A stretch of DNA of 21,391 bases from a virus. The notes below the pieces were generated by a model. That model had not been told where the DNA came from. It did no database searches and worked only from the letters and a program-made list of their open reading frames with translations. Location of the stretch: positions 1-21,391 of IMG/VR virus record IMGVR_UViG_3300025732_000318. One strand, given 5' to 3'. Shown here piece after piece: positions 1 through 7,154 of this stretch. Both the position numbers and the translations under genes were made by a program. Each line of letters starts with the position of its first letter. The stretch's first letter is position 1.

Positions 1-109
1 CCTCAACCGTTTCGCAGGTCACTTTTTCTTCTGACCCCTCACTGGAATAAATGTACACAGTTCGTTTGATTGGGTCCACTACGCAGCGTGAGAGGTACTC
101 GTCTTGCAT
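1..109 (-). CDS. Small conserved-type phage protein, 5' part only (cut by window edge)
   Basis: A minus-strand reading frame starts at the ATG complementary to 107-109 and runs off the left edge after 36 codons. The protein begins MQDEYLSRCVVDPIKRTVYI and continues with a Ser/Glu-rich stretch (SSEGSEEKV) and a CETVE segment. I support it as real because it sits about 26 bases downstream of a perfect sigma-70 promoter (135-163) and the frame is open to the edge. The local base composition, near 50% G+C, is also richer than the tail genes beside it. A clear Shine-Dalgarno sequence is absent; a GGACG lies about 5 bases before the start and a GAGG further up. No function is recognised. It would be the first gene of a separate leftward unit, probably transcribed early by the unmodified host polymerase. 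Confidence 0.6.
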   Translation of the reverse strand, partial: MQDEYLSRCVVDPIKRTVYIYSSEGSEEKVTCETVE

Positions 110-134
110 TCGGTCGTCCGTTGATTACCTCAGT

Positions 135-163
135 ATTATAGGGCGCTTAGAGCGTTTTGTCAA
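135..163 (-). promoter_or_regulatory. Consensus sigma-70 promoter (TTGACA, 17-base spacer, TATAAT)
   Basis: On the minus strand TTGACA (complement of 158-163) is followed by exactly 17 bases and then TATAAT (complement of 135-140). Both hexamers are perfect consensus. Transcription would start near 128 and give a leader of about 19 bases before the ATG at 109. The -35 box lies just inside the upstream stretch and the spacer overlaps the stop codon of the 95-residue gene (147-434), so the promoter is packed into the end of the late tail block. Such host-type promoters serve early genes in T4-like cyanophages; early timing here is an inference. Confidence 0.85.
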
Positions 164-434
164 GCACCTGACCAAAAATCAAATAGTAACAGTCCACAGG
201 AAGTCCATTGGTTTGCAGGTGAACCTCGAGACCTTGAGTCCTTTTCACAATGATATTTTGATTTGCCCCGATAGAAGTTAAATGAACAGAAAGAGTAGTT
301 AAATCTACAAACTCTTCCCATTCATCTGGGAGTTTGATTAGGGGTTTTTTTACTCTACCTCTCAGAAAGACACAATTTTCTGGTGTGCCAGGAAAAGAAT
401 AATCTAGTTCTCGATTTTCTAATTTAATCTTCAT
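147..434 (-). CDS. Small virion-type protein, paralogue of the C-terminal domain of the 322-residue tail protein
   Basis: This 95-residue protein ends the long minus-strand tail block. Residues 20-90 align by eye with residues 228-302 of the protein at 1859-2827. Shared features are RGR, then I-x-LPD-x-W, VD, a V-x-LT-x-x-G-x-x-Q segment, VK, a V, and DC-x-Y ending near a Gly. The same domain recurs at the ends of fibre-like proteins of marine cyanophages, where it follows a DIPHPTK-type motif. Here it is free-standing and lacks that leading motif. The start lies 6 bases after the stop of the 473-residue gene and has no obvious Shine-Dalgarno sequence, so translational coupling is likely. A small baseplate or fibre-tip component is my inference; no catalytic residues are visible. 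Confidence 0.65.
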   Translation of the reverse strand: MKIKLENRELDYSFPGTPENCVFLRGRVKKPLIKLPDEWEEFVDLTTLSVHLTSIGANQNIIVKRTQGLEVHLQTNGLPVDCYYLIFGQVLDKTL

Positions 435-440
435 TTTAAT

Positions 441-1862
441 TTACAGGCAAGTTGTTGTTTCGTCTATTGAATCCTTTGTTTGATTTACGTAATCATCTAA
501 ATCTTTATAATCATCAATGCGATCTCTTTCACCTCCAATTGATTGTCTTAATCCCCATATTTTTAATGAATAGTCAGATCGTTCTGTTCTAAGTGCGTTT
601 GCAGCACCTATTTTTGTGTTAATACATCCAGAAGCAGATGATAAGTCAGACTCAGCACTATTTCTTGTGGATATTGCCTGATCTAATGCTGATTGTATTC
701 CAACACATGCTCCTGGAGGTGTTATATCAGTATAAAGACCTATCAATGTATTGGTTGTATAAACATATCCTTCACTTTGAGGGACACCAAACACTGTTGG
801 TTGGCTTGAAAATCCAACGATGTTATATATTCTACCTGCACCAACTTTTGGGGGTCTTATTTTTTCCCCATCTTTAGTAGTTCCTTCAAGTTCTGGTCTC
901 CAAGTTTGAGTATTTGGCGGATTTCTACTATTATCATATTCTATTGAGACACCAATTCCAATTGTTCCGCTTGTCATTATTCCAATTTCTTCGGGAGAAA
1001 ATGGATTTTTTGTAAATTCAACTCGATATTTAAAGTCATCATTCTCATTATTAAATGTTGCAGGGTCAGTTACAACAGTAAACTCAACATAAGTTCCGTC
1101 AGCTTCTGGCAAACTTGCAGTACCAACTGTGGAAGACTCTAAAAGTATAGTTGATACTGTAAGAGAAGTGGTTGCAATTCCAACTACTTCTTGCATAACA
1201 GTAGTAGAAATTCCACTCAAAGTTGTTGTACCAAACCCAACAATCTTATTATTTGTGCCAGAGAACACATTACTTTTTGAACTTATGATCAAATTACCGA
1301 CATTAAAGGACTCTACAATTTCAGATGAAGATTGAGAAACAACAGACAAGATTGTAGAAGCAGATCCAACCTTTCCAACAAAACTACCTACAGTTGTATC
1401 TCCAATGTCCTTAATATAAGGCTGGTTATAATACTTGATTGCATGTAGATTATCACCTTCTATTCCAGGAATTTCTATTGTATCAGAAGAATACGTGGTA
1501 ATTCCTCCAGAAGAATCCACAAAAAGAACAGTTGTTCCATATCCTACAACTGATAATTTAGTGACTATTAAAGAATAATCGGCAGGTGCTACCGCAGAAT
1601 TAACTCCAACAACTCTCCAAAACATATCAGTTCTACATGCACCAACAATTCTAGCGTTATATGCAGATTGAACACCAACGATTGTATTATTTACAAAATC
1701 AATATCTGATATCAAATCAGAATCTACGGATTGGATAGCACTATCATAATCTTCTTTCAAAGCGTCAGTGATTAAGATTTGCTCTTTAAAATACCTTATA
1801 TTATCTAATTTTTGTTGCTTTTTTTCCGCAATATCTTTTTTTATTTTGTCTGATAAAGTCAT
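441..1862 (-). CDS. Virion structural protein with coiled-coil ends, baseplate or fibre type
   Basis: The 473-residue product has a charged helical N-terminus (about residues 1-60), a long beta-rich middle full of Gly, Thr, Ser and Val with repeats of the VGxxTTxxS style (about 180-260), and a helical, heptad-like C-terminus (about 390-465). Cysteines are few and lie mainly near the C-terminus, including the penultimate residue. There is no enzyme motif. Its start overlaps the stop of the 322-residue gene in an ATGA junction, so the two are translationally coupled. This architecture, with coiled-coil ends around an extended beta region, fits a trimeric fibrous virion protein. Position among hub and spike genes suggests a baseplate-distal or short-fibre part. 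I do not recognise a T4 counterpart. Confidence 0.65.
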   Translation of the reverse strand: MTLSDKIKKDIAEKKQQKLDNIRYFKEQILITDALKEDYDSAIQSVDSDLISDIDFVNNTIVGVQSAYNARIVGACRTDMFWRVVGVNSAVAPADYSLIVTKLSVVGYGTTVLFVDSSGGITTYSSDTIEIPGIEGDNLHAIKYYNQPYIKDIGDTTVGSFVGKVGSASTILSVVSQSSSEIVESFNVGNLIISSKSNVFSGTNNKIVGFGTTTLSGISTTVMQEVVGIATTSLTVSTILLESSTVGTASLPEADGTYVEFTVVTDPATFNNENDDFKYRVEFTKNPFSPEEIGIMTSGTIGIGVSIEYDNSRNPPNTQTWRPELEGTTKDGEKIRPPKVGAGRIYNIVGFSSQPTVFGVPQSEGYVYTTNTLIGLYTDITPPGACVGIQSALDQAISTRNSAESDLSSASGCINTKIGAANALRTERSDYSLKIWGLRQSIGGERDRIDDYKDLDDYVNQTKDSIDETTTCL

Positions 1863-2827
1863 AATTTTACTCCTTTCATATCAGTTCCATAATATTCAAC
1901 AGTTAAATCAGGAACATCCTTTCGTTTTCCATATACTATATAACTACAATCTATTGGACCACCAGAATTATTTTGTACAACGATTCTAGTTCCCCACTCT
2001 ATTGCTTTTACAAATAATTCTTGATAGCATCCATGAGGAGTTAAGTTTACAGTTATTGATTCTGCGTCAACTAACCCCCTCCAATAATCCGGCAAATCAA
2101 TAACGCTACCATCCTTCAATCTTCCCCTATAGTAAACACCGACTTCTGGACCTTCTATACATGCGTGAACAAGTCTATGGTTTGGTTTAGTTGGGTGAGG
2201 TATATCAAACTCTTTCCAAGATTGGACATTAATAGTTCCTCTTAAAGAAACATTGTTACAAACTAAACTACCATCAACAATAAGATTACCATTAATTCTT
2301 TTATTACCATTATCTACGGTAGCGGCAGAAACTGCTTCTTTTCCTGCTCTTGCTTCTGCTCCAGTTTCAGCAACTACTCCAGTCAAAGTTTTGGCACCAG
2401 TCCAATTTAAAATTCCAACTCCTGTAGTATATGGAGAAATAATAGATACGTTTGTTTGATTAAAAATACTAATAGATAATGAATTGATTGATATTCCAAC
2501 AATTCCTGGACCAGGATCTCCAAGCATTACATCAATTGGAGTTGGTGGGCGCAGGGATCCTTTGTTGGACACTTTAAAAATAGATGGCGCTACTGCTGCC
2601 AGTGGATTTGCTGTTGGTTCAGGTCTTCCAACCATCAAAGATGCTTCTGGTATGTTTGGAACTGGAAAATTGAAAGGATTTCCAACTAAAAGTCCACCAT
2701 TAAAGAATCCAGTTCCAGGAACTGCAGTAGGTCCAAATCCAAAACACAGTGGAGGATTTGGTGTTACTCCCTGAACACTAAAATTACATTGTAATTGTTT
2801 TCCTACATGAACGTCAGATAATTCCAT
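1859..2827 (-). CDS. Fibre-like virion protein with C-terminal DIPHPTK/EGPE domain
   Basis: This 322-residue protein has three parts. The N-terminal 100 residues are rich in Gly, Pro, Phe and Asn with no long helix. Residues 100-200 form a beta-rich stalk (GISINSLSISIFNQTNVSII and later NLIVDGSLVCNNVSLRGTIN). The C-terminal domain starts at FDIPHPTK (207-214), continues with EGPE (225-228), YRGRL and DLPDYW, and ends in a DCSYIVYG segment (293-300). The DIPHPTK...EGPE module is familiar from tail-fibre-like structural proteins of marine T4-like phages. The ATG lies 2 bases after the upstream spike gene stop, and the 3' end overlaps the next gene by 4 bases. A tail-fibre or baseplate-fibre role is inferred; receptor binding is possible but unproven. 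Confidence 0.7.
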   Translation of the reverse strand: MELSDVHVGKQLQCNFSVQGVTPNPPLCFGFGPTAVPGTGFFNGGLLVGNPFNFPVPNIPEASLMVGRPEPTANPLAAVAPSIFKVSNKGSLRPPTPIDVMLGDPGPGIVGISINSLSISIFNQTNVSIISPYTTGVGILNWTGAKTLTGVVAETGAEARAGKEAVSAATVDNGNKRINGNLIVDGSLVCNNVSLRGTINVQSWKEFDIPHPTKPNHRLVHACIEGPEVGVYYRGRLKDGSVIDLPDYWRGLVDAESITVNLTPHGCYQELFVKAIEWGTRIVVQNNSGGPIDCSYIVYGKRKDVPDLTVEYYGTDMKGVKL

Positions 2828-2829
2828 TT

Positions 2830-3474
2830 TTATATAATACTTTGAATTAGTTTTTTAAATCCTTCAATAGTTTGAATAGCAGTATTTGCTCCACTACCTA
2901 ATGGACTTGTTACTGGAGAAACATCAGGAGTCTCTAGAACTTTAAAATTCCTACAAGATATTTTGTATTCTCCAGGAACACTAATATTTACGTCCCTTTC
3001 AGATGCAACCGAAAGAGCATCTTGAGCTTGGAACTGAATTGTTGGAGATTCTGCATCAATTGCAGCATTTGAATTTAAATTTATCCATCCTGTATCAGTT
3101 CCATTACCACTTGCATACAAATCAATATCTCTAGCAATTAATCTTATTCTTCCACTTGGCGCATGAAGAACCAAATCACCATTTTCTGCAAGAAAATAAC
3201 CGGCAATTCCACCTACTGGTTTTTCTCCACAAACAACTTGATATGTTGAAGGAGCTACATTGATAATAGATCCATTGAGTACTCCATTTTGAACTAATCC
3301 AATGTAATGAGAATTGGCAAAATTGTGAGGGAAAATACGACGAATCATGACTGCCATTTTGGTGTCATTTTCAGTCGTGTCTCCAAATCTTACCTCACCT
3401 TCTGTTGTTCCAAAAGAATTATAATCAACAGAAGTGGTTTCTCCAGTATTTGGATTCCTATATGATGATGTCAT
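2830..3474 (-). CDS. Probable central spike protein (beta-helical, gp5 C-terminal-like)
   Basis: The 214-residue product has an N-terminal Thr/Glu-rich region. From about residue 98 to 180 it shows alternating polar and hydrophobic strands such as GDLVLHAPSGRIRLIARDID, then AIDAESPTIQFQAQDALSVA and DVNISVPGEYKIS. This pattern resembles the repeating strands of VgrG/gp5-type trimeric beta-helix needles. The extreme C-terminus (IEGFKKLIQSII) is amphipathic. Its start shares one base with the stop of the giant gp5-like gene (TAATG), so the two should be made together. In T4 the OB-fold, lysozyme and needle are one polypeptide, gp5. Here I infer that this separate protein supplies the needle. It could instead be another beta-structured hub accessory. 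Confidence 0.55.
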   Translation of the reverse strand: MTSSYRNPNTGETTSVDYNSFGTTEGEVRFGDTTENDTKMAVMIRRIFPHNFANSHYIGLVQNGVLNGSIINVAPSTYQVVCGEKPVGGIAGYFLAENGDLVLHAPSGRIRLIARDIDLYASGNGTDTGWINLNSNAAIDAESPTIQFQAQDALSVASERDVNISVPGEYKISCRNFKVLETPDVSPVTSPLGSGANTAIQTIEGFKKLIQSII

Positions 3475-6400
3475 TATACCTTACCTACACAATCAACAAC
3501 ACTGAGTACAGTAGTGCCAGGTGGAACATTGATTTCCGCTGCTCTAGTAAACTTAAGAATTGGTTTAAGTCGTGCGTTGTATCCTGTTTTAGTATTTAGA
3601 CGTATCTCAGGAATACAGGTGAAGTTTGTTCCTTTTTGAACAACTCTTGCCTTAATAATAGTTCCATTTTGATCTATATCAAGTTCAATCTTTGTTGCAG
3701 CATCTGGATTTCCAGCACAGTCTAGAAGAGTTGCAGTGTCATCTGGACCAAATCCAAATCCACCATCTTCAATATGAATATCATCTCCAAGTTCAGGAAT
3801 GACATCATAATTATTTCCAGATGGTGGATTTTCTGGGGGACAATCTGGAGCGGTAATTGTTACATAAAACTCTGGAATTTTTCCCCATTTAGAATCATTC
3901 AGTTTTTTTTGCATGTCATCAGCAATGGTTCCTGGATATAAGTTCTCAAGATAATATCTAATATCTTGGTCACTGAACCCCAAAGATACCGCATAAGGAT
4001 AATCGTTTTCATAATCAAATACACCCCAATAACCATTACCTGTTAGATATTTTGGAAGGGGTCCAAAATTTGGATCATTCAAAACAACTTGCATCAATGG
4101 ACCAATTCTTTTCCCTAAAAGTTTTGAATAAAATCCTTCAAGATAAAATCTAATATCCTGATCTGAGAATCCAAGTTCTTTTGCATATGGATAATCATTG
4201 ACAAATCCAAATTGATCTGGACGATACTGCCCAACGATTTTTCCTTGTTCAACTAAAACTTTTTCTCTTTCATATGCTTCTATTGCTTTTGTAGTTTTTA
4301 TTAAATCATCAACACGCTTTTGATGCTCTATAGAAATTGGAGGAGTATTTTCAAGACTTGAACCTCTAAGATCATCAAACCCAACCATACTCTTAACATT
4401 TGCAAGATCAAATACAGTTCCCCCCTTACCATCATCAAATCCAACCATGCTCTTGAGACAAGTTAATGTTCCAGTGACGGAACATCCCGGCAATTTCTTT
4501 GCATCAAAATCACAATCAATGTAAACTTCTCCTCTTCCCGGAAGTTGAATCATATCACCGAAGAATAATTTGATTGGTTGTTTGTAACTATAAGCAGGAT
4601 CCCAATTCCCATTTGCTCTTCTTACAATTGTTTGACAACGATCTGCAAATGTTCTCTTCATTCCTCCTTTTGAACCGTTAGGATATGGAAGATAATTATA
4701 TCCAGTTTTGTTCATAAGAACTTCTTTAACACCAGTTGCAGTAGTTCCAATACCAGTTGGGGAAGAAGGTGACTCCTTACCAAAACAGTCAGATAAACGA
4801 ATAAATTTTGCAAACTCATAGTAACCAGAGGGTTTCCCAGCAAAATTTAATTCATAAACATAATCATCCCAATCATCGCCACCATTTTCTATAACAATAT
4901 GTTTATTTGATAGAGTGCCACTATTTGAAATTCCTTCAACTTTTTCGTCACCAATATACAATGTACCTCCAGTAGATTTAATTGGTCCAAATATTTTCTG
5001 ACTAGACTTTGACTTAATATACTCCCCAGGAATTTGTTTTGAAAAAAGAACACTAAGATTCTGCAAAGAAAGCCTACTTAAAGGATCTACCTCCGCCAAA
5101 CCAGACGTTACGTTTTGCGTATCTAAAGATATTAAATTTGGTATTGTAATTGAATAATCGGTATCATCATCCTCAAGATCTCCCATAGTAACTATAAAAG
5201 GAAGAGGACGACCATCAAGTGGAAAATCAGAAATATCAAGATATATTCCTGGACCATTGTAACCCTCGGATATAGAAAAATCACATTCTCCCCTATTGTT
5301 TGGACTACCTGGAGAACTTCCTCCAGCGACAGTAGTTCCATTACCTGCTGTTGGGGTAATTCCTAAAATTGGAGTTCCATAAGCACCTACCCCATTTCCA
5401 CAATTATCTTCAAATGTAATTACAGGTGCGCTTGTATAACTTCCAGATGCTATAATATCAACACCAATAATATCTCCAACAGCATTAAGAACGGCATTAC
5501 CTTTGGCACCAGATCCAGATCCGCCCCAAAAAATAACACTTGGGGGACCACATGATTCTGGTCCAGTAAAACAATCTGTTAAATTAAGATTCGGTTGTAT
5601 ATTAAAATTAAAATTGTCTAAATTATCGGCAATATTAATGGCACTAACAAAATTATCAGCAACTGCTTTGGCAGAATTTAGTATGCTCGCAAAGTCTAAT
5701 GAAACTTTAGGTGGTTGTCCACCTTCTAACACATTCCATTTTTCAGTGACGGGACATACATTTTCAACTTTACATTTTAAGAAGTCCAAAATTGACTCAA
5801 CAAAATCAAAAATCTCACTGGTAAAACTAATCACAGATCCTATTAAACTGGAGATAGGACCAAGAATACCATTTATTGCTGCAGTTAATTGTGAAATAAT
5901 TTGACCAAGAATAGTTCCAATTATATTTTCTATCAAACATTCTGCCGTGTTTAGAATTTTATCAAGAATTGCATTTAAAATAGCAGCAATAATTGATTCA
6001 AGATTTTCTAAAAGTTTAACAAACAAACAAGAAACAAGAGATAATTGATTCTTGGTTACTTCATTTATCAAGTATCTCTGACTTAAAGGAGCATTACCTA
6101 TTACATCACCTACTCCTGCGTTTATTTTTCTTGTTACATATCTTCTTAATTCTTGAATCGCCCAAGCAGTTAGATTTGCTATCTTGGCAGAATATTCATT
6201 TACTTTTCCCTGAACGTCATTTATAAATTTCTGACTTGTCTGCAAGAAACTATCTTCGCCTAGAAGATCTTGCTTTAACTTTTGTACATCCTTTAATAAA
6301 TTTTCAATCTCTTTATTGATAGCTTCAGTATCTACCTTCCTACATTTTGAAGGTAAAACAAGATCCTTATTTAAATTATTTTGTTTCTTGTCTTCTTCAG

Positions 6401-6926
6401 ATGGTCGTGGAGTATTAAACCATTCAGCGCCATTTACAAGTCTGTTTTCTTTATAATGAGTTTGTGGAACATAAAAAAGTGCTGATCCAGGAGTAAAACC
6501 ACTTGCAGCAGAGCATCCTGGTGCTTTAGTCGTGGAAAGAATACCTACACTATTTGGGTGAACATCGTCAATATAATAAATTCCAGTATCAGGATCTTGG
6601 AATACTGTTACAAAGGTGTTTGCAGCATAACGTGGAGCTGGTGAAGATGCTGCCCCCAATCCAGACGTTGGGGACTGACCATATGCCCAAGGCAAATCCT
6701 CAATAGGAGTAGTATCATCATGCATTGAGCATATTCTGATTTTATATCTTCTCAGAATAATGCCAGTTCCATCCTGAGAAACCCTGTCCTCAGTGAACTT
6801 TTTGTTCTGTATTGTTTCTACATAACTTTTTTCATCAGCAATCTGAGCAATTTGTGGTTTAAATTGTGAATTGCTGTTCAGTGCATATTCAAAAAGTTCT
6901 TGATTAAGTTGACGTGCGGGTTTCAT
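3474..6926 (-). CDS. 5: Giant gp5-like baseplate hub protein (OB-fold N-terminus, large insertions)
   Basis: This 1150-residue protein has near residues 57-128 a gp5/VgrG-type OB-fold signature: RRYKIRICSMH, IEDLPWA, a Gly-rich loop, NTFV, an F-x-D, and a strand ending in HPNSVG. In T4 gp5 this domain sits on the gp27 trimer under the tube. Residues 200-390 are helical and hydrophobic, with long Ile/Leu runs between 300 and 375. Residues 464-522 form a Gly-rich beta unit, and about 825-1020 hold short duplicated modules. A second Gly/Thr beta unit ends the protein. I see no lysozyme domain, unlike T4 gp5. The upstream gene is 7 bases away and the downstream spike gene overlaps by one base. 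Assignment as gp5-like is by the OB-fold and position; the remainder is of unknown role. Confidence 0.7.
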   Translation of the reverse strand: MKPARQLNQELFEYALNSNSQFKPQIAQIADEKSYVETIQNKKFTEDRVSQDGTGIILRRYKIRICSMHDDTTPIEDLPWAYGQSPTSGLGAASSPAPRYAANTFVTVFQDPDTGIYYIDDVHPNSVGILSTTKAPGCSAASGFTPGSALFYVPQTHYKENRLVNGAEWFNTPRPSEEDKKQNNLNKDLVLPSKCRKVDTEAINKEIENLLKDVQKLKQDLLGEDSFLQTSQKFINDVQGKVNEYSAKIANLTAWAIQELRRYVTRKINAGVGDVIGNAPLSQRYLINEVTKNQLSLVSCLFVKLLENLESIIAAILNAILDKILNTAECLIENIIGTILGQIISQLTAAINGILGPISSLIGSVISFTSEIFDFVESILDFLKCKVENVCPVTEKWNVLEGGQPPKVSLDFASILNSAKAVADNFVSAINIADNLDNFNFNIQPNLNLTDCFTGPESCGPPSVIFWGGSGSGAKGNAVLNAVGDIIGVDIIASGSYTSAPVITFEDNCGNGVGAYGTPILGITPTAGNGTTVAGGSSPGSPNNRGECDFSISEGYNGPGIYLDISDFPLDGRPLPFIVTMGDLEDDDTDYSITIPNLISLDTQNVTSGLAEVDPLSRLSLQNLSVLFSKQIPGEYIKSKSSQKIFGPIKSTGGTLYIGDEKVEGISNSGTLSNKHIVIENGGDDWDDYVYELNFAGKPSGYYEFAKFIRLSDCFGKESPSSPTGIGTTATGVKEVLMNKTGYNYLPYPNGSKGGMKRTFADRCQTIVRRANGNWDPAYSYKQPIKLFFGDMIQLPGRGEVYIDCDFDAKKLPGCSVTGTLTCLKSMVGFDDGKGGTVFDLANVKSMVGFDDLRGSSLENTPPISIEHQKRVDDLIKTTKAIEAYEREKVLVEQGKIVGQYRPDQFGFVNDYPYAKELGFSDQDIRFYLEGFYSKLLGKRIGPLMQVVLNDPNFGPLPKYLTGNGYWGVFDYENDYPYAVSLGFSDQDIRYYLENLYPGTIADDMQKKLNDSKWGKIPEFYVTITAPDCPPENPPSGNNYDVIPELGDDIHIEDGGFGFGPDDTATLLDCAGNPDAATKIELDIDQNGTIIKARVVQKGTNFTCIPEIRLNTKTGYNARLKPILKFTRAAEINVPPGTTVLSVVDCVGKV
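3867..4010 (-). repeat. Module NDYPYA-GFSDQDIR, copy 2 (residues 973-1020), in gp5-like gene
   Basis: This is the second copy, shorter by about five residues in its central helix. NDYPYA and LGFSDQDIR are identical to copy 1; the LND-x-x-x-G-x-x-P end is retained. Confidence 0.8.
4044..4202 (-). repeat. Module NDYPYA-GFSDQDIR, copy 1 (residues 909-961), in gp5-like gene
   Basis: The module begins VNDYPYAKELGFSDQDIRFY and continues with a helix and LNDPNFGPLP. It reappears 64 residues later as ENDYPYAVSLGFSDQDIRYY followed by LNDSKWGKIP. Divergent middles and conserved ends suggest an older duplication kept by function, probably a small helical bundle. Confidence 0.8.
4371..4394 (-). repeat. 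Peptide repeat KSMVGFDD, copy 2, in gp5-like gene
   Basis: Residues 845-852 of the gp5-like protein repeat KSMVGFDD. Both copies are followed by a short variable Gly-containing segment (GKGGT and LRGSS). Confidence 0.8.
4431..4454 (-). repeat. Peptide repeat KSMVGFDD, copy 1, in gp5-like gene
   Basis: Residues 825-832 of the gp5-like protein read KSMVGFDD, and the same eight residues recur 20 residues later (4371-4394). The DNA copies are nearly the same (the plus strand reads ATCATCAAA then CCAACCAT in both), so this is a recent or conserved tandem duplication of about 60 bases. Confidence 0.8.
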
Positions 6927-6933
6927 TTATTAC

Positions 6934-7149
6934 TCAATCTTCATAAATTTTACATTCTGAAGCACTTGGGTTTTCATCACAGTATAGTTCTAATGGTGTT
7001 GGATCATGATCATCATCAGGATGATTTGCCTGATACTTTTCTAAGGAATCTAACTCACTTTCAATATGACGACGACGTTGCGCATTAATATCTGGGTTGT
7101 CAAGTTCGTCACGATCATCATTGATATGTTGTTGAAGTGTTCTGTCCAT
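6934..7149 (-). CDS. Small acidic protein of unknown function between hub genes
   Basis: The 71-residue product is very hydrophilic, with many Asp, Glu and Arg residues, a probable helix (about residues 8-42, with NAQRRRHIESELDSLEKYQ) and an acidic tail that includes DDDHD and ends KIYED. It contains no membrane segment and two Cys residues near the end. It sits 5 bases after the gp27-like gene and 7 bases before the gp5-like gene, so it is co-transcribed with the hub proteins. Tight placement and a complete frame in the operon support it as real. A chaperone-like or assembly role would fit its size and charge, but that is a guess; I do not recognise the family. Confidence 0.6.
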   Translation of the reverse strand: MDRTLQQHINDDRDELDNPDINAQRRRHIESELDSLEKYQANHPDDDHDPTPLELYCDENPSASECKIYED

Positions 7150-7154
7150 GATTG

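Noticed and set aside
51-281. Plus-strand frame of 76 codons at the left edge
   Set aside because: It runs antisense to a real promoter, to the partial gene at 1-109 and to the 95-residue gene, and its protein looks like a random mix with no recognisable pattern.
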